Below, in pieces: positions 10,040 to 22,658 of a stretch of 64,000 nt of DNA. Numbering within the stretch: position 1 is the first letter of the stretch; every line of letters begins with the position of its first letter. The notes beneath the pieces were generated by a model. That model ran no database searches. It worked only from the letters and a program-made list of their open reading frames with translations, and was not told the origin of the DNA. The position numbers and the translations under genes were made by a program. The stretch lies in the NCBI GenBank assembly GCA_026260175.1, contig JAKCWW010000092.1:108048-172047 (forward strand), given 5' to 3'. The stretch is from Reticulitermes lucifugus (lineage: Eukaryota > Arthropoda > Insecta > Blattodea > Rhinotermitidae).

Positions 10040-13000
10040 ATTTTGTGAGATCGTGGGCTGGATTTACTATTCATGATCAGCGTCTGTTGAAGAGGTAGTA
10101 ACAATTTTTGTATTTGATAAAATAACTCGAATTTTATTTATCAGGCTCAGGAATTTATTTTATTTAATTTCGTTTTAATAAGAATTTTGATTCAGTTTGT
10201 TGAGTTGCTGAATCCTTTAATGTAATTTATTAATTCTATTGCTTTATAACAATGTTCAATCTAATGTGGCCTGCAGAACTATCTGTTTTTAGTACTAATG
10301 TTAATCTTGTGTATTCCATTCAATTAGTACTAATTTCCCTGAAAAGTTATTTTTTGGCTTTTGTGGTCTTTTATATCAACTTTGTAACCTTTGTTGCATG
10401 ACATATAGCATCTCTTACCATTGGGCAGTATGCAATTATTCTATTGAATTTATAAAAAGTTTTTCCATAATACAGATTTACACACTCGGATTTTGGTTAA
10501 TTGGTGTTCAATAAAATTTACAGAAAAAAGTATTCAGCTTCACATTTTCTCATGCTTTATAATATTTGTTAAAGTACTAGTCAGTTCTTTGAAAGATTAA
10601 CTCAGGCAAGATGCTGTCCCATACGAATCTGTTTGCAGAGAGACATATTAAAAACCACAACAAATTTTATCTTTTATGCCAAATTTTCTACATCATCATA
10701 TTAAAAGTTTATGCTACATTTCGTTTTAATCTACTCAAAAACCAACAATTTTCGTCTCACAAATAGATACAAAATATCACACTGACTGTAAGACATCTGT
10801 GTGAATGGAATTCAGTAGTTAGCTTTATTTGTGCCCTTCTCTCAGGTAGTGATTGATGGAAACAAAACGCGACTAGTAGAATTGCTCTCAGCCTTTCTCT
10901 CCGTTTGACGTCTTTACAAGTAGTCCAGGCTTGTATTGGTTCTTGAACTCGCCGACTCGATCCCCGCTCAGATCCAATGACAGCTGTCCCTGGTGCCTCT
11001 GTAACGCAACATGTGTTCTCCCAGATTGGACGACAGTTTCTAAACGCTGATTATAGTTATTAAGTTTAAAGTAGATTAATTATTGTGATCACCGGGATAC
11101 ATGTGTGTTAAAACATTAAAATCAAATTTCCAAAGTTAAGATCAAATTCGTCATGTCCCGTGGAATGAGATCAGAGACTTGATTTAAAGCTACGTGTATT
11201 CTCGATCTCGACACGAAGTCAACGCGAAAGCTACGCTTCAAGTTCTGGGTAGCTTCGCTGACTGGAATAAGGCATCTGTTAAACCTACATGTTGTTAGTA
11301 ATTTATGTGGTCCACTAAGATTTTCTATAATTGGTAACTAAGATAACCACTTCTGTTCTTGCTGGCAGCATTGATATCACCTTGTCAAGTCACTTTGTTG
11401 AAGAACACACATGTCTGCCCAACTTAATGAAATATATGCAAACTAAATTATTAATCTGTGAAAATAAATGTCAATTAGCCAAATATAACTTTCAATTTTA
11501 AAGATAGATGCTAATTACCTGCAATTAAAATGTTATTATTGTGAGAGAAAGCATCTAAGATCTATTTTGAAAATGATATGTTGCAGAGGTTTTGGATTTT
11601 ATACCCTCTCATTTATTCAAATATTACCTGATTGTGAAAAAATATTTGTAAAACGCAATCAGCATACATTATTCTCCAATCTGAACGCACGCCATTTAAA
11701 ATATAGGTGCTAATATTTCAAAATAATTTATTCACAATCACCTATTTTAGGTTTATTCGAATGGACGTTTCGCCTGTGGATCCGTCTAAATGAAATTGTA
11801 TTTAACTGACCATGAATACCAATGTGTTGGAACAAAACGTACGTTAGCGTACCACATTCCAAATTAATGCAATACCTCGCAACCTTTCCAAAAATAATAG
11901 GCTTAATTTGGGAACAAATAATATTGCACATAACTGTGGTATGCGTAATTCAGAATGGATCAGAAATCATTTCACAGAAAACAAGAAGTATGTTCATGTT
12001 TAAACCTGTCACAACTGGTATAAGGCAGCTACATGTGTTTAATTAAAGTTACTTCAGTTCCACACAGGAGTACTGAAGATATTTTCAGTAGTTTAGTATA
12101 CATTTTAGTAAAGGGTTAATTCGTTCATCGGACACTCTGTTTAATATTTTCTGTCTGAAATATTTGCGTACCACACATTATAATACGAGAGTATTCCGTG
12201 TGCTCCCATTTCATGCCGTTTCTAACCGCATTGTCTTACCCAGCGGTCTTTTAGTAAATGGATAAAGCTGTAAGTAATATCTATGCACTCCCTCTAGTAG
12301 ATGGCTGTTTAAGTGTTCTTGCTTCCCCATGAAATATAAAGGCAGTTAAGAAAGAAAAACTCTTACTAGTTCCACAAAAATCGTCTTTAGGTTTCCAAGT
12401 ACTTCACATAGCACAATAACCTCTGTGTGGCTTGTCTTGGCCATCGGACCTAGGGCGGAACTGCGCAGTGAGCGGAAAACACACAACGTCAAATAAGTAC
12501 AGTACGTGGAACCGCAAGGAGGCCGCATTTTCGCTTCAATATCTCCGTGAGATTTCAACTTCGGATATAGGTATGTTTGGTTATATTAATGTAAATTAAC
12601 CTAAGGAATATGATCCATGATCGGCGCATTAATCGAATATATATACATATATATGCGTTTGGTGGTTTCATCGTTGTATAGCCTAAGGAACTTTCTCCCA
12701 AAGTATTGCAGATTTCTCCTGAAACACCCTGTATAACTGGAAACAGGTCAACTATTGATTGGTCAAGTCCAAAAAAAAAATTTGCTTGAGGATCAAGAAA
12801 TAACTTTGACTTGATCTGTTCTTGAAGTAAAAAAAGTGCGTTAGTGTACAGATTATACAAAAGAGATGGAAATGGAGAAGTGAATTAAATAGAAAGTAAG
12901 AGATGTAGAAGAGTTAGAAAATTAAGCAAGAATATATGAGAACATAGAATAATCGGTAAAGCTGGAATAAACAGGGTGGTTTTCTTCATAAATTGTAAAT

Positions 13001-13969
13001 GTAAGAAATTACTCCGTTGATACAATACTGCACGAACAGATGATACAGATTCATTAAACAACCTGCTACTCATCCCATTTGCCGCTTTCGCCTCTTATAC
13101 ATTCAGCCCTTAACGAATCTCGTTCCCCATACACGCTATTTTGTCGATTAATCTGACTGCTGCTTGTACGGATAATCAAACTAACCTTTACACGTTTAAT
13201 CATCCACACGTTTATTCTCCTGCATCAGTGCGTCACAACTCAATCAGAACCTGTTGACGTGTTAATGCCGAAACGTGGAACATCAAACAGTGTCCATATT
13301 GATATGGGTGGTGTACTAAGTACATTTTTAGAGTGTGTAGTCGGTTTTGTATGGATTTCTGGATTTCTATGGGTAGATAATATTTGCAACAAGAAGATTA
13401 CACTTTACATTTACTTTAAATTAATATACTTAATATATAATATATAATATGCGTAAAATACGTCTTCGCATCTGCCTTTCCTTGTCTTATTCTTTACAAA
13501 ACGATAAGAAATATGTATATTATATTTGATTTTATGGGCTGTTTATAATTTGTTGACAAAATTAGCTTTGTTTCTCCTATCGATTTAGTGTAACTCCAAT
13601 TTCACATACAGTTCAAAATCAGACATTTTCTATTTAATAGGAGTTCGTCGTATAATAAAGCTTATATATATATCATTACGCTACGAAACTTTTTTGAACC
13701 GCCTTTCAGTATTCTTACTTTCGAAAGCTTAGTAGCGACGAGTTCGTGTTAGAAATAAAGAAACACCAAATCCCAAGATATGAAAAGTTAAAAACGTGAC
13801 TTTGCCCTTGTCCACGCCATTAATGCATATAGAGGGAGAAAGAGTACAACTTCACCCGTTCCTGACTTCGGTACTAGATGTGTGTGAGTAACCAGCTTCA
13901 CGCACTAGCTGATTTAAACCCTGTGTCAATTAAACTATAGACTGGGTGGTTCGACACCTGATGTCAACG
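10040..13969. other. long spacer, no gene seen
   Basis: A+T-rich. Points noted: AAAGGGTTAA near 12112, resembling a piggyBac-type end with no partner; and minus-strand ACAGGGTGTTTCAGGAG near 12717-12735, an end-like motif common in insect repeats. Open frames are short and unrecognised. Confidence 0.5.
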
Positions 13970-13984
13970 TTTTGAAGAAGAGAA

Positions 13985-14060
13985 AATTCATCTCTCCCTA
14001 CCGGGAATCTAACCCCTTACGGTCCAGCCGTAGTTACTATACTGACCACACTCTTACAAG
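13985..14060 (-). mobile_element. tRNA-like SINE head fragment
   Basis: On minus, GGTCAGTATAGTAACTACGG resembles an A-box region and GGGTTAGATTCCC a mutated B box (GGTTCGANTCC). Spacing is tRNA-like, but the rest of a cloverleaf is not evident. It resembles the fragment at 26.95 kb. It is either a SINE head or a tRNA pseudogene. Confidence 0.4.
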
Positions 14061-14079
14061 TCAATTATGTACGGTAAAA

Positions 14080-14330
14080 ACATCCCTTCTAATATATTTT
14101 TATTTACCCAGTCTATTTTACGGCAGATCCATAGTCTGTTTTCCAGTGAGTGAGTTTTGTTGATTCTTCTTTCAAATTCCAGTATTTTCTTTTTCCATAA
14201 GGTCATCCAGTAGCTGCTTACGTCTTCTTTCTCGTCTTTCCCTCCCTTCTGTCTTTCCTTCAATAACGTGTTTTAGCAGGCAGTTCCCTACGCAAGATGT
14301 GACCGACTCCTTTAGCCGTCCTTCTGTTTA
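14080..14330 (-). mobile_element. 3' end of a non-LTR reverse-transcriptase ORF, family R2t
   Basis: On minus, the order GGTCACATCTTGCG, AAAACACGTTATTGAAGG, GTAAGCAGCTACTGGATGAC, then GGAAAA with TACTGGAATTTGAA encodes a broken version of a C-terminal tail ('GHILRR', 'HVIEGK', 'RKQLLDDL', 'KE'). The copy at 54.65-54.86 kb on plus shares the same nucleotide blocks. Such basic post-RT tails are known in non-LTR elements of arthropods. Frameshifts and an in-frame stop show it is dead. I use 'R2t' only as a local label, not for the R2 element. Confidence 0.65.
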
Positions 14331-14399
14331 TTCTATGTGGAATACTCCTTTATTCCTTGACGCTTTCTAATACTCCATTTTTCACGCGACCTGTTATAA

Positions 14400-15190
14400 T
14401 TTCATGACTTCTAATATTACATTTATTCTTGCAGGTGCCATTATACTTATCTCACTGTAGCTATTAATTAAACGTAATTACGTGTCGCGAAGATAGTAAC
14501 AAAACCATGATCTCACTTTCTTACTGGGCACGGAAGTTTAAATGCTGTTTGCGCGATATTTCTGACACGTACACACAGTATATGTTCTAAAATACACGTG
14601 CGGAGACACATAGAGCTGTATCCCCAAATGGCAAGGCTATTTGTGGCTGGTTAGAAATTGGTTTCCCGAATTTTACATTAATTTCCTCGTCTCTTCTTGT
14701 TTTGTAAGCTGCTTTTTCTGCTTGTCGCAACAAATACACTCTTCGTGTTCACCTCACTCACAAGACCTCGTTAACGGAGAATAGTAGACAGAAAATACGC
14801 TTGTGACCGTAATATATAAAAAATATATTACAGATTTCTCATGCAAATATTCTCTCTTAGATAAATTCCAGGAAATACATTCCAAAACAAAATTTAGGAA
14901 CACATGAACAGATCAGAATAAATATTCGAGCAAATTCATTCCGTTTAATTTTTGTTTATTTCGTTTTTAATTTAAGTAGATGTGTTGCAGGTGATTTTGG
15001 ATATTCTGTATTCTCTGGAGAGTGAGAAAGACTTTTTCTATATCCTTATGTTTCACTTCAGATAATTCTCCTCTACATACCACAAATTTCTTTCAGACAA
15101 ATTTAGTTGCTTCAATGAACCGATAATTACATGCATTCTCTTTATTATACCAGGTTCAGTTTCTAAGCGCGTTCGCAAAATTCCGAATAG
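14400..15190. other. no recognisable feature
   Basis: A+T-rich spacer with no supported gene. Confidence 0.4.
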
Positions 15191-15204
15191 CGATTATTAG
15201 CTTC

Positions 15205-15272
15205 GTCTTGTCTGTCTGTCTCTGTCTATCTGTCTGACTGTCTCTATCTATCTGTCTGTCTGTCTGTCCGGC
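15205..15272. repeat. (TCTG)n / (TCTA)n microsatellite
   Basis: An imperfect tetranucleotide run, followed by CCGTCAATCCGTCCGCATGA. A (TCTG)n tract with a similar downstream CTGTCCGCAT lies at 55.88 kb, so the two may share a repeat family. Confidence 0.85.
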
Positions 15273-15289
15273 CTTCAGTCCGTCAATCC

Positions 15290-15550
15290 GTCCGCATGAC
15301 ACAACTCGGCTCTCACTGGACAGGTTTTCATGAAATTTAATAGTCGATTATTTTTCGGAAATCTCTCAAGAAAAATCAAGATTCATTAACATCTGACATG
15401 AATAACGGGTACTTTATACGAAGGCCTATGTACTCTTATGATAATATATCGCTGAAGTCTTCTTAGAATGAGAAATGTTTCAGAAAAACTTGTAGATAAA
15501 ATCAAAACACACATTTTATGTTCGATAACTTTTTTCCGAAAATCGTGCCA
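15290..15550 (+). repeat. possible partial ~137-bp repeat-family locus
   Basis: GGTTTTCATGAAATTTAATAG near 15327 and TTTTTTCCGAAAATCGTGCC near 15528 resemble the box of loci A-D, but spacing and flanks are poorly kept. Confidence 0.3.
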
Positions 15551-15619
15551 TTTAAGATATAATGTGGAAAAATATGGTAGATCCAGAGAGGCCTCAGATG
15601 ACAATATAACACGGCGCAT

Positions 15620-17282
15620 GCGCTTTGCCTACTGGATAACTAAGGCTACAAACACATTAAGAATATGTAATACTGCTTTTCCTCGGCGAAAATAGTAACG
15701 CGAAAGCGCCTCAAATGTTACATTATAGTACATTGCATGTCTTGTTCTTTTATTATGTACATAATTTACAACATATACTTTCAAGGAAAGTGGCCTACAT
15801 GACGCATATCTGGAATTAAAATGACTATATCCATATTTCATGCATTGTGATTAGAAGGGCATTATAATTAAATTCGCTGTGCGTGTGGTGGAATGTGTAT
15901 TTTTGTGCAAGAAGTCCAATATTAATAATTTACCTTTATAAATAGCAAAAGTTCTTTACAAGAGAAAATTATAAAAGCAGACCCCTTATCCGACATTCTA
16001 CCCATAAATCTAATCTTTAGCCATAAAACATGTTTGAATCATATAAATTTTTCACATTGGTTTCACATAGGTTTTATCACATATTTATTAGAAATTTTTC
16101 CACTTTCACAAAACAAAACACCACACAGCCTTTTGGAATATGTTTTATTAGTTACGTCTCATAAACCCTTACTAAATATGCATTTCTTTTATAGTTGCTA
16201 ATTTGGTTTGAGGTTAGTTTTAATTTACTTTAAGACGGAAACTGGTAGTGTCCTAAATGTTGTGTGGTGTGTTGTAATGTTACAATATAACACCGTCCTA
16301 ATAAATATAAGGACACTTTGTAATTCCGTCTGTACCAATTTTGTGCATGAATGCAAAGAATATACACCTGCTTTCTGTCACATTTGGCTAGTTTTCCAAA
16401 ATTTCCAATTGTCCCTTCCATGTATAATACTTCAAATATGAATCTGGCCCACGCAACTAATTATTAGTCGAAGGAAGTATATCTTGCTATAATGTGAACC
16501 AAGTGACATTTAAGTCTTAATATGTGTGAACACTACACAACGGCCATTCCTCAACAACCTCCATGATTTTAGTATACAAAGACTTGCGATAAAGTTGTGT
16601 GTATGAAAGATGACTTGCCTTGCCTTGTTGAAGGGATTTCGATTTTTTATACTTAAACAAAAATATAACATTTCAGGAAAAGGGAGCAATTCTGTAGAGA
16701 AACTTGTATAGGATATATTTTTGTTACAGTTTTCTTTCTGACATTCAATATGGAAAAGAAATCTTCTACCAGTTTGATGGTACAGTCAATAAAACTAATA
16801 TTTCAGCAGAATGGTTAGTGATGTGTCGAATGGTAGGAATGTTGTCAGAAAAGCGAATATAAATTTATAAGTATCAGGAATAAGTACTCAGTACTCATCC
16901 CACTGGCACGTTACCCATGTTCTCTTTTCGCCAACCCCATCTTTCAGGCCTATAACAGGTATACACAAATCTCCCAGCACATCTACTTTTTTGGACTCCC
17001 TGGCCCCACGAGAAAGACTTTAAGATTGAAAAGCCAAGAACTTTTAATCTAAAAACACACCGTAACATTCCAGCAGAAAAAGTTTCCATCAGATCCTATA
17101 TCAGAACCCCAAACCTCGCAAAAGCTCCGTGCTATAAACACCCCAGTGGTACTGAGATTAACACATGGGATCATTATCTGACAAATATTACTTGACACTT
17201 GACGCTGCTATTCTAGTTTGCGAAGGTTGGGCTCCGAGCATTTTATTTATATGTACTCCAGTTAACATTAGGGGGCACGCGG
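15620..17282. other. no recognisable feature
   Basis: A+T-rich spacer. Open frames up to 77 codons have no recognisable content. Confidence 0.5.
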
Positions 17283-17543
17283 AAGGTCTAGGGTTCGATT
17301 CCCGATGGTGTCATTGGAATGTTTCATTTACATAATCCTTCCGGCCGAACTATGGCCCTGAGGTCGACTCAGCCTCTAACAGAAATGAGTACCAGGAATA
17401 TTTCCTGGGGGGTAAAGGTGGCCGGTGCGTAGGGCTGACAACCTTATCACCTTATTGTGCCGATTGTCTTGAAATCTGAGAGTCAACCTCCTGGAACTCT
17501 AAGGGCCTGTCCAGGCCTGTAATGGGATTGCTTTGCCTTGCCA
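17283..17543 (+). mobile_element. tRNA-derived SINE, family S2
   Basis: It starts in the tRNA-like B box (GGGTTCGATTCCC) and continues GATGGTGTCATTGGAATG, CTTCCGGCCGAACTATGGCC, GGTCGACTCAGCCTCTAACA, GAAATGAGTACCAGGAATAT, GGCCGGTGCGTAGGGCTGAC, GCCGATTGTCTTGAAATC, AGGGCCTGTCCAGGCCTGTA. It ends in a TTTGCCTTGCC-type tail. The A-box half is missing. The same order recurs at 62.2 kb. Confidence 0.88.
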
Positions 17544-17545
17544 GT

Positions 17546-18215
17546 TAGCATTAGTTTTCTGCTTATCATATTTCAAGAAGTTGTTGGAAATGCTTTCCTT
17601 CTCTTCGCTGATATACATCTTATCCATCAGAACTCGAATGAAAATGATGGCTATCTTTTAGTGTAATGTTTTTACACTTTTTGTATTAATTGGTTATCAT
17701 TTTGAGACGTAGTTCACTGTGTTGTCCGCGTAATTCTGAGATTAATGTAGCTTTGTACTGAGTTAATATGTTTGTGCTTGTACGTGTCGGGAGGGGGGAC
17801 GCATATTATCGTGTGCTTTTGTGTGATTACGCTCGTTCTGTGGTGTATTGTGTGATGTATGTGAAGTGTGTTTTGGTGAGAGATATTCAGCCATGACGAA
17901 GCTAATAGGCGCTTCTCACTACTTAATGCGAACGTGCCTAATAGTCTCAGGCCTACCCGTTAGTGCAGTTAAACAACCGCTTTGATGAGGTGTAGACTGC
18001 GTTGAAAATAGGTCTGTTTTATTTTCTGAATGTAGTGCCACCTTTAAATATTGTTGTGAAAATATACTGTTAGTAGTTATTTCACAGACACACACACATT
18101 CACAAACACACTGTCAAAATTCTCTCTAATTAAGCAACAACGCCAAAATCCAGTGTGGCCGATTGCACGGAAATATTCCTATTGTTTAGTGTGTGGAAAA
18201 GTGTTAAATACACGT
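17546..18215. other. spacer with a short CA-rich tract
   Basis: An imperfect (CA)n run lies near 18087-18113. Nothing else is supported. Confidence 0.5.
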
Positions 18216-18451
18216 TTAACCCTTTAAAGACAAACCGTGTGTCTTTTATATAAGGACTCATCGCGTAACGCGCAGTAAACACTCTCCACCTCGGTTATAT
18301 AAAAGCCAGTCTCTTGATATTGTATAAGGCAAAAGGCCTTCTTTGTTCTGAGATCCATACAAAACACATAAACGTAATGAGAGCATTATGTAGAATTTTT
18401 GAATGTTAAACCTGGTGGTAAGTAAAGTCAGCGCTAGGTTTAAAGGGTTAA
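18216..18451. mobile_element. piggyBac-like MITE with TTAA target duplication
   Basis: TTAA (18216-18219) and TTAA (18448-18451) flank a 228-bp body whose ends are CCCTTTAAA and TTTAAAGGG, a perfect 9-bp terminal inverted repeat. TTAA duplication plus CCC...GGG ends are the hallmark of piggyBac-superfamily elements. There is no open frame, so it is non-autonomous. An internal small palindrome TCGCGTAACGCGC lies near 18262. Confidence 0.72.
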
Positions 18452-20445
18452 ATTACACACATTTACTTTATCGGCATTATGCTTGAAGTAATCAGATATA
18501 TGCTATTCATAACAGAACATCAGTGTAGAGCTTTCGCAAATGTAATATCTAAAGCAATAGCAGAGTTCACGCTCCGCAGCTGTTAGGCTATGCGTATGTT
18601 TCCCATTTTTTTGTTCTACAAAGAACGTTTCAGTGGCGTAATTTTGACTCACAATAAATTCACGAACTCTATATGCATTCACATACTGTGTGATATTGAA
18701 CAAAGGGTATGTACAGACTGAATCGTAACTACGTACCAAGACCCTACAGTTACAGTTCTACACAAACTACATGAAAACACGCCACTAACAAAGCTTTCAG
18801 AATTAACCGTCACGTAACTATTTAATATACTTAAACTCAGGGTATAATTCGACAATAATTTTGAAATAGATCTAAAATCACAATAAGATATTTTAATTCT
18901 AAAACAAACGATTGGCAATACGGACACAACATTTCATTTACGTATTATACATACAGGTTGCATGCAAATAATAAATAAACCTTAATTTGAATCTCGGCAT
19001 ATTATATAACTTGTCATATAATACAGATAAATACACAACCTTTTCCCTTTTTACTGATAACTTCATTATATCTTTTTGTAGTTGAGAGAACAAATTTTGT
19101 ACAAGATAAACTACTCAGGCCATTCATAACAGTCCTTTCTGAGAACTTATTAATCAGAAATTTCTTCCCTTTATATAGTCATGAAGTTGTTTATCTGTGC
19201 GCAGGGGCCTACAACAAGATCCTCCCTTTGCATTTTAATTTTGTCTTATTTATACTTTTACCTATTCCGATTAAAGTTTTGTGTGCATATCTCTAATCAC
19301 ATGCACACTACATACGCCACTGATGTTATCTTCCCTAAATAATCACTCTAATCGTACCTCAAATATAGTACAAGTAATCAGATTTTCTTTTTTTACGTGT
19401 GACAAGCCGTTGTGTGTCTATGTTATGAATTATTATCAGTCTCAGCACAAATATTTATTATTAGTTTATTATTATTATTAATATTATTTATTAGTCTAGA
19501 CTTTGTTGTCTGATAAAGAAAATTATATTGAGACTGATATCGATTTTACTTATTTATATTCAGACACTTCTCTTTCACATTTTGTCAGGTTATTCTTACT
19601 TTCTGATTAAAAGGTTCAAACATGCTCCACAGCATCTTATTCTCAGATATTCTTATTTGTGTATTTCCCTGACGGTGATACATCAAATTTTACTCAAATA
19701 CATAACGTTTGAAAATAATTTGTATACATTTCTCTCCTATAGGCAATTCCTTCTGCATTAAATAATGAAAATGAAAAGAGAAGAACTGATACGTTACATC
19801 TCACAAAATTCATTCCAATATTACCCAGATGCTTGCGGTTTCTGAATTACGAACAGGGCATATGTTTCGTACCCAATTCAGGAACTGAATCAAAGTGGCG
19901 CTTGGGAATGACAAGAGGTAGTGGGGAGAGAGAGGATCGCGTCCTGGGCAGTCAATTGAAGCATTTCAGTAGCTTCCCCCAAGAGCGTCCACACCGCAGT
20001 GGTAACATTTCCCTGTCATTCTCAGACATGTATCTGCAATTGTTTCCATTGTTCTTGTTATGAATGCGTTAACAGAGAAACCCTGCTGCGAAGATCAGAA
20101 ACACTCCAACCGGAGAGAAAACTGTTTCGCTTTTGTTTTGCCGCAAAGCCAGCAGCTGTGGATATTGAATTCATGAGACGAGCCAAGAATCTGAAAACAT
20201 GTTTCATATTTACAAATAAATATTTAATATACACAGAAAATAATTTATTTTCAGGCAAGGCCTCCGTGTCACCTTAAAACCTTTGTACATCCATAATGAA
20301 ATTACAGACAAAATAAACTTCACAGGAAGTATTTTAAGATAAAGAGATCAATGACATCTATTCCTTATATCGAAACCTGAAGGTCCCCGATATCGCCACT
20401 TGTTGTGTAAAGGTTTAATGATATCAGTTGTGATATGCAGTAGAC
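18452..20445. other. no recognisable feature
   Basis: A+T-rich spacer. A TTA/ATT-rich simple stretch lies near 19457-19492. The region near 19830-20160 is slightly richer in G+C, but no domain is recognised in its open frames. Confidence 0.5.
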
Positions 20446-20668
20446 TGGGGAGCCGGTACAGCGTGTTCCCTGTAGTGACTACTGTACGGGATGGAAGATC
20501 GAGGTTCGAATCCTAGCGGCGGCAACAGATCTTTCTCTTTATTATTACCAGACAGAATGTTGGATCCATCCAGCCTCCTACTCAATAGGTACCGGGGTTT
20601 TCCCCCGGGGTTAAAGCGGCTGGGGCGTGAAATTTCAACTCACCTCCATCTATTGCCGAGGTTAAGAT
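20446..20668 (+). mobile_element. tRNA-derived SINE, family S3
   Basis: A tRNA-like head (GGGGAGCCGGTACAGCG, then the B box GAGGTTCGAATCCTAGC) is followed by a body containing GGATCCATCCAGCCTCCTAC, ACCGGGGTTTTCCCCCGGGG and GGGGCGTGAAATTTCAACTC. It is the only copy seen in the window. The SINE reading rests on the boxes and on their position at the 5' end, so the family assignment is an inference. Confidence 0.65.
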
Positions 20669-20954
20669 GAACACAGCTATAAAGCTACTCACTTTATATG
20701 GCTTCATGGTGTGGACAGGGATAATTTCACTCTTTTATTCAGTAGATTACCTTATGAGACATGGTTTCTTTCTTTCTCAAGGAATTCCCAGATATTGGAT
20801 CGAAACCCGAAGCCGGATGTGCCATCTTATTTTTATAGATGTTGTCACTGTACTTGGGACAACTACGCTACAAAACATCGCATTTCCTTGTATATAGTTT
20901 ACTAAATAAATTTATATTCATGATAAATATAAATCAGTCAGTTTGAATTAAAGC
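20669..20954. other. no recognisable feature
   Basis: Short A+T-rich stretch. Overlapping open frames at 20667-20905 show no domain. Confidence 0.4.
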
Positions 20955-21364
20955 CATGCCGGTGGCAGCCTAGCTCTCTCAGTGCCACCTTTGCTGGGCA
21001 GGTTATGGAAAAGTTGCCGGAAAGAGAGAAGATAAACTCTCCCTCCAATTTGGGGCTTAAATGTCCTGACCTCGTAAGAACTCAATAGTCTCCAAACCCA
21101 GTGAGAAGGCCATGGCCAGAAAAGAGTCCGAAGCTCCATAGAGGTTCTGGTATTTAACACCGTGCATATTTGCACATTGACACCGCCTCTTCTTAAAGAG
21201 CTGCTGCCTCCTCCTTCTTCAGAGATTTAGTTATTGCGTGCAGCAAGGCGCTGAAGTGCTTTCGGATTTTTTTTGTATTGAAAGGCCCCGCAGCAGATGC
21301 TACAGACGCACCGCAGCCTTCAAGGCTTATTGTGCAACCCTGTGAGGAAGATGATGATGCTTTT
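20955..21364 (-). other. G+C-richer stretch, unrecognised
   Basis: Base composition is nearer 50% G+C than the surroundings. Minus-strand frames of 75 and 115 codons overlap it ('SHWVWRLLSSYEVRTFKPQI', 'KKIRKHFSALLHAITKSLKK'). I recognise no family. It abuts the S4 SINE and may be an older repeat or a retrocopy remnant. Confidence 0.3.
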
Positions 21365-21544
21365 CTGCTTTTCCATTTTAATGAAGCACCGGTGGAATGA
21401 AATTGACAGGGGAAACCCGAAGTATTCGGAGAAAAACCTGTCCCAGTGCCACTTTGTCTACCACAAATCCCACATGAATCGACCCTGGGTCGAACCCAGT
21501 CCTCCGCGGTGAGAGACCGGCGACTAACCGCCTGAGCCACGGCC
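21365..21544 (-). mobile_element. tRNA-derived SINE, family S4, best copy
   Basis: On minus, GTGGCTCAGGCGGTTAG is a good A box, and GGGTTCGACCC is the B-box region in a self-complementary CTGGGTCGAACCCAG. The body continues ATGTGGGATTTGTGGTAG, AGTGGCACTGGGACAGG, CCGAATACTTCGGGTTTCCC. Translation gives 'MAQAVSRRSLTAEDWVRP', a peptide string I recall from cockroach gene predictions that arises from this SINE. Related fragments lie at 4.1, 8.8, 58.9 and 63.2 kb. Confidence 0.85.
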
Positions 21545-21545
21545 T

Positions 21546-21883
21546 ATTTTCAGGTTACATGGGCTTTTATGTATAGGCAGGTACATTAAATATAATTCAT
21601 CTCAGTCATAAAACGTTAAGACAGGACGGGTCTTGGGACTAGTCACAGAAGACCGCAGAAATGGAATCTGAGAAACCGGAATTCTGAACGGCTATTTCCA
21701 GTGTCGACAGTGTGAGTAATTAAGATCATTGCACGAGTCTGTACAATGTCAAAAACCAAAAGGCTATAAGAGGTACAATAACAAACTTGTACATAAAAAC
21801 TGATAAATGTTTCTTGTACGTCTCCTCAAGTGAAGATGTTTCGAGTTACAGGCAAAATGATTGTTTCTATTTCACTGGTAGCC
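21546..21883. other. no recognisable feature
   Basis: Short spacer between two SINEs, with nothing supported. Confidence 0.4.
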
Positions 21884-22131
21884 GATCCCAGTGGCCGCGC
21901 GGTATAAGGCGTGAGCCTGTGGCCGCTCGTTTCTGGGATTGCGGGTTCGAATCCCGCCGGAGGTATAGATGTCTCTCTCTCGTGAGTGTTGTTTTTTTAT
22001 CAAGGTAGAAGTCTGCGTCGGGCTGATCACTCGTCCAGAGGAGTCCTACCGAGTGTGGTGTGTCTGAGTGTAATCGTGAAGCCTCGATAATGGGAAGGCC
22101 CTGCCCCACTAGGGGCTGTCGCGCCATAAAA
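21884..22131 (+). mobile_element. tRNA-derived SINE, family S1, near full length
   Basis: The head GATCCCAGTGGCCGCGCGG with TATAAGGCG, then an intact B box GGGTTCGAATCCC, is followed by the body through GATCACTCGTCCAGAGGAG and GAGTGTGGTGTGTCTGAG. It ends GTCGCGCCATAAAA. It is the best S1 copy in the window for the tRNA part. Confidence 0.92.
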
Positions 22132-22549
22132 TTTACACTGTTACCATAGCAAGGTAAACACAGTTTCCTTGATTAATTAATTCTGAGTGTCATACGAATG
22201 AGCCCTCATACTCTCTGGGGTTACGTAGAGTGCTTTAAGATGTATAGTTACAGTTATTTAAAGATAAATTGTAAGCCGTAATGTTTCATAACAACGTATT
22301 AAATTATATCTGACGAGAAATGAAGAAAAATTTCCTTGGGCTACACGGGTACTTTTACAAAGATGCCTGTCTGTGGTATGTCTCTGTGAAGCATCTGGTG
22401 TCTAGAACTCCAAACTAATAAGGAACGTTAATTTTAAAATATTATAGAATTTATTACATTTAAGTCACACGAAATATACTTAAAATTTTGTGTATTTTCA
22501 ACTACGTAATATTAAACTTAATATTATTCATTCCGTACATTTTAACTCT
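22132..22549. other. no recognisable feature
   Basis: A+T-rich spacer. Confidence 0.4.
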
Positions 22550-22658
22550 ATATTTATAGTCCGACAAATGTATAATTTAATCAAATTAATTGTGTAATTT
22601 CACTGTGAAATTACATAAATTATGTGATTAAATTGTACATTTGTCGGACTATAAATAT
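22550..22658. mobile_element. 109-bp palindromic foldback element
   Basis: It is symmetric about 22604: arms 22550-22603 and 22605-22658 match with about 5 mismatches in 54. The outer arm contains TATAGTC joined directly to CGACAAATGTA, both shared with the palindrome at 2223-2282, where TTATTC is inserted between them in both arms. The inner arm (AATTTAATCA... GTAATTTCAC) is absent from the short one. There is no open frame. It is a candidate MITE or hairpin RNA source. Confidence 0.85.

Noticed and set aside
12110-12121. AAAGGGTTAA as a second piggyBac-like end
   Set aside because: No CCC-starting partner with TTAA was found within a plausible distance upstream.
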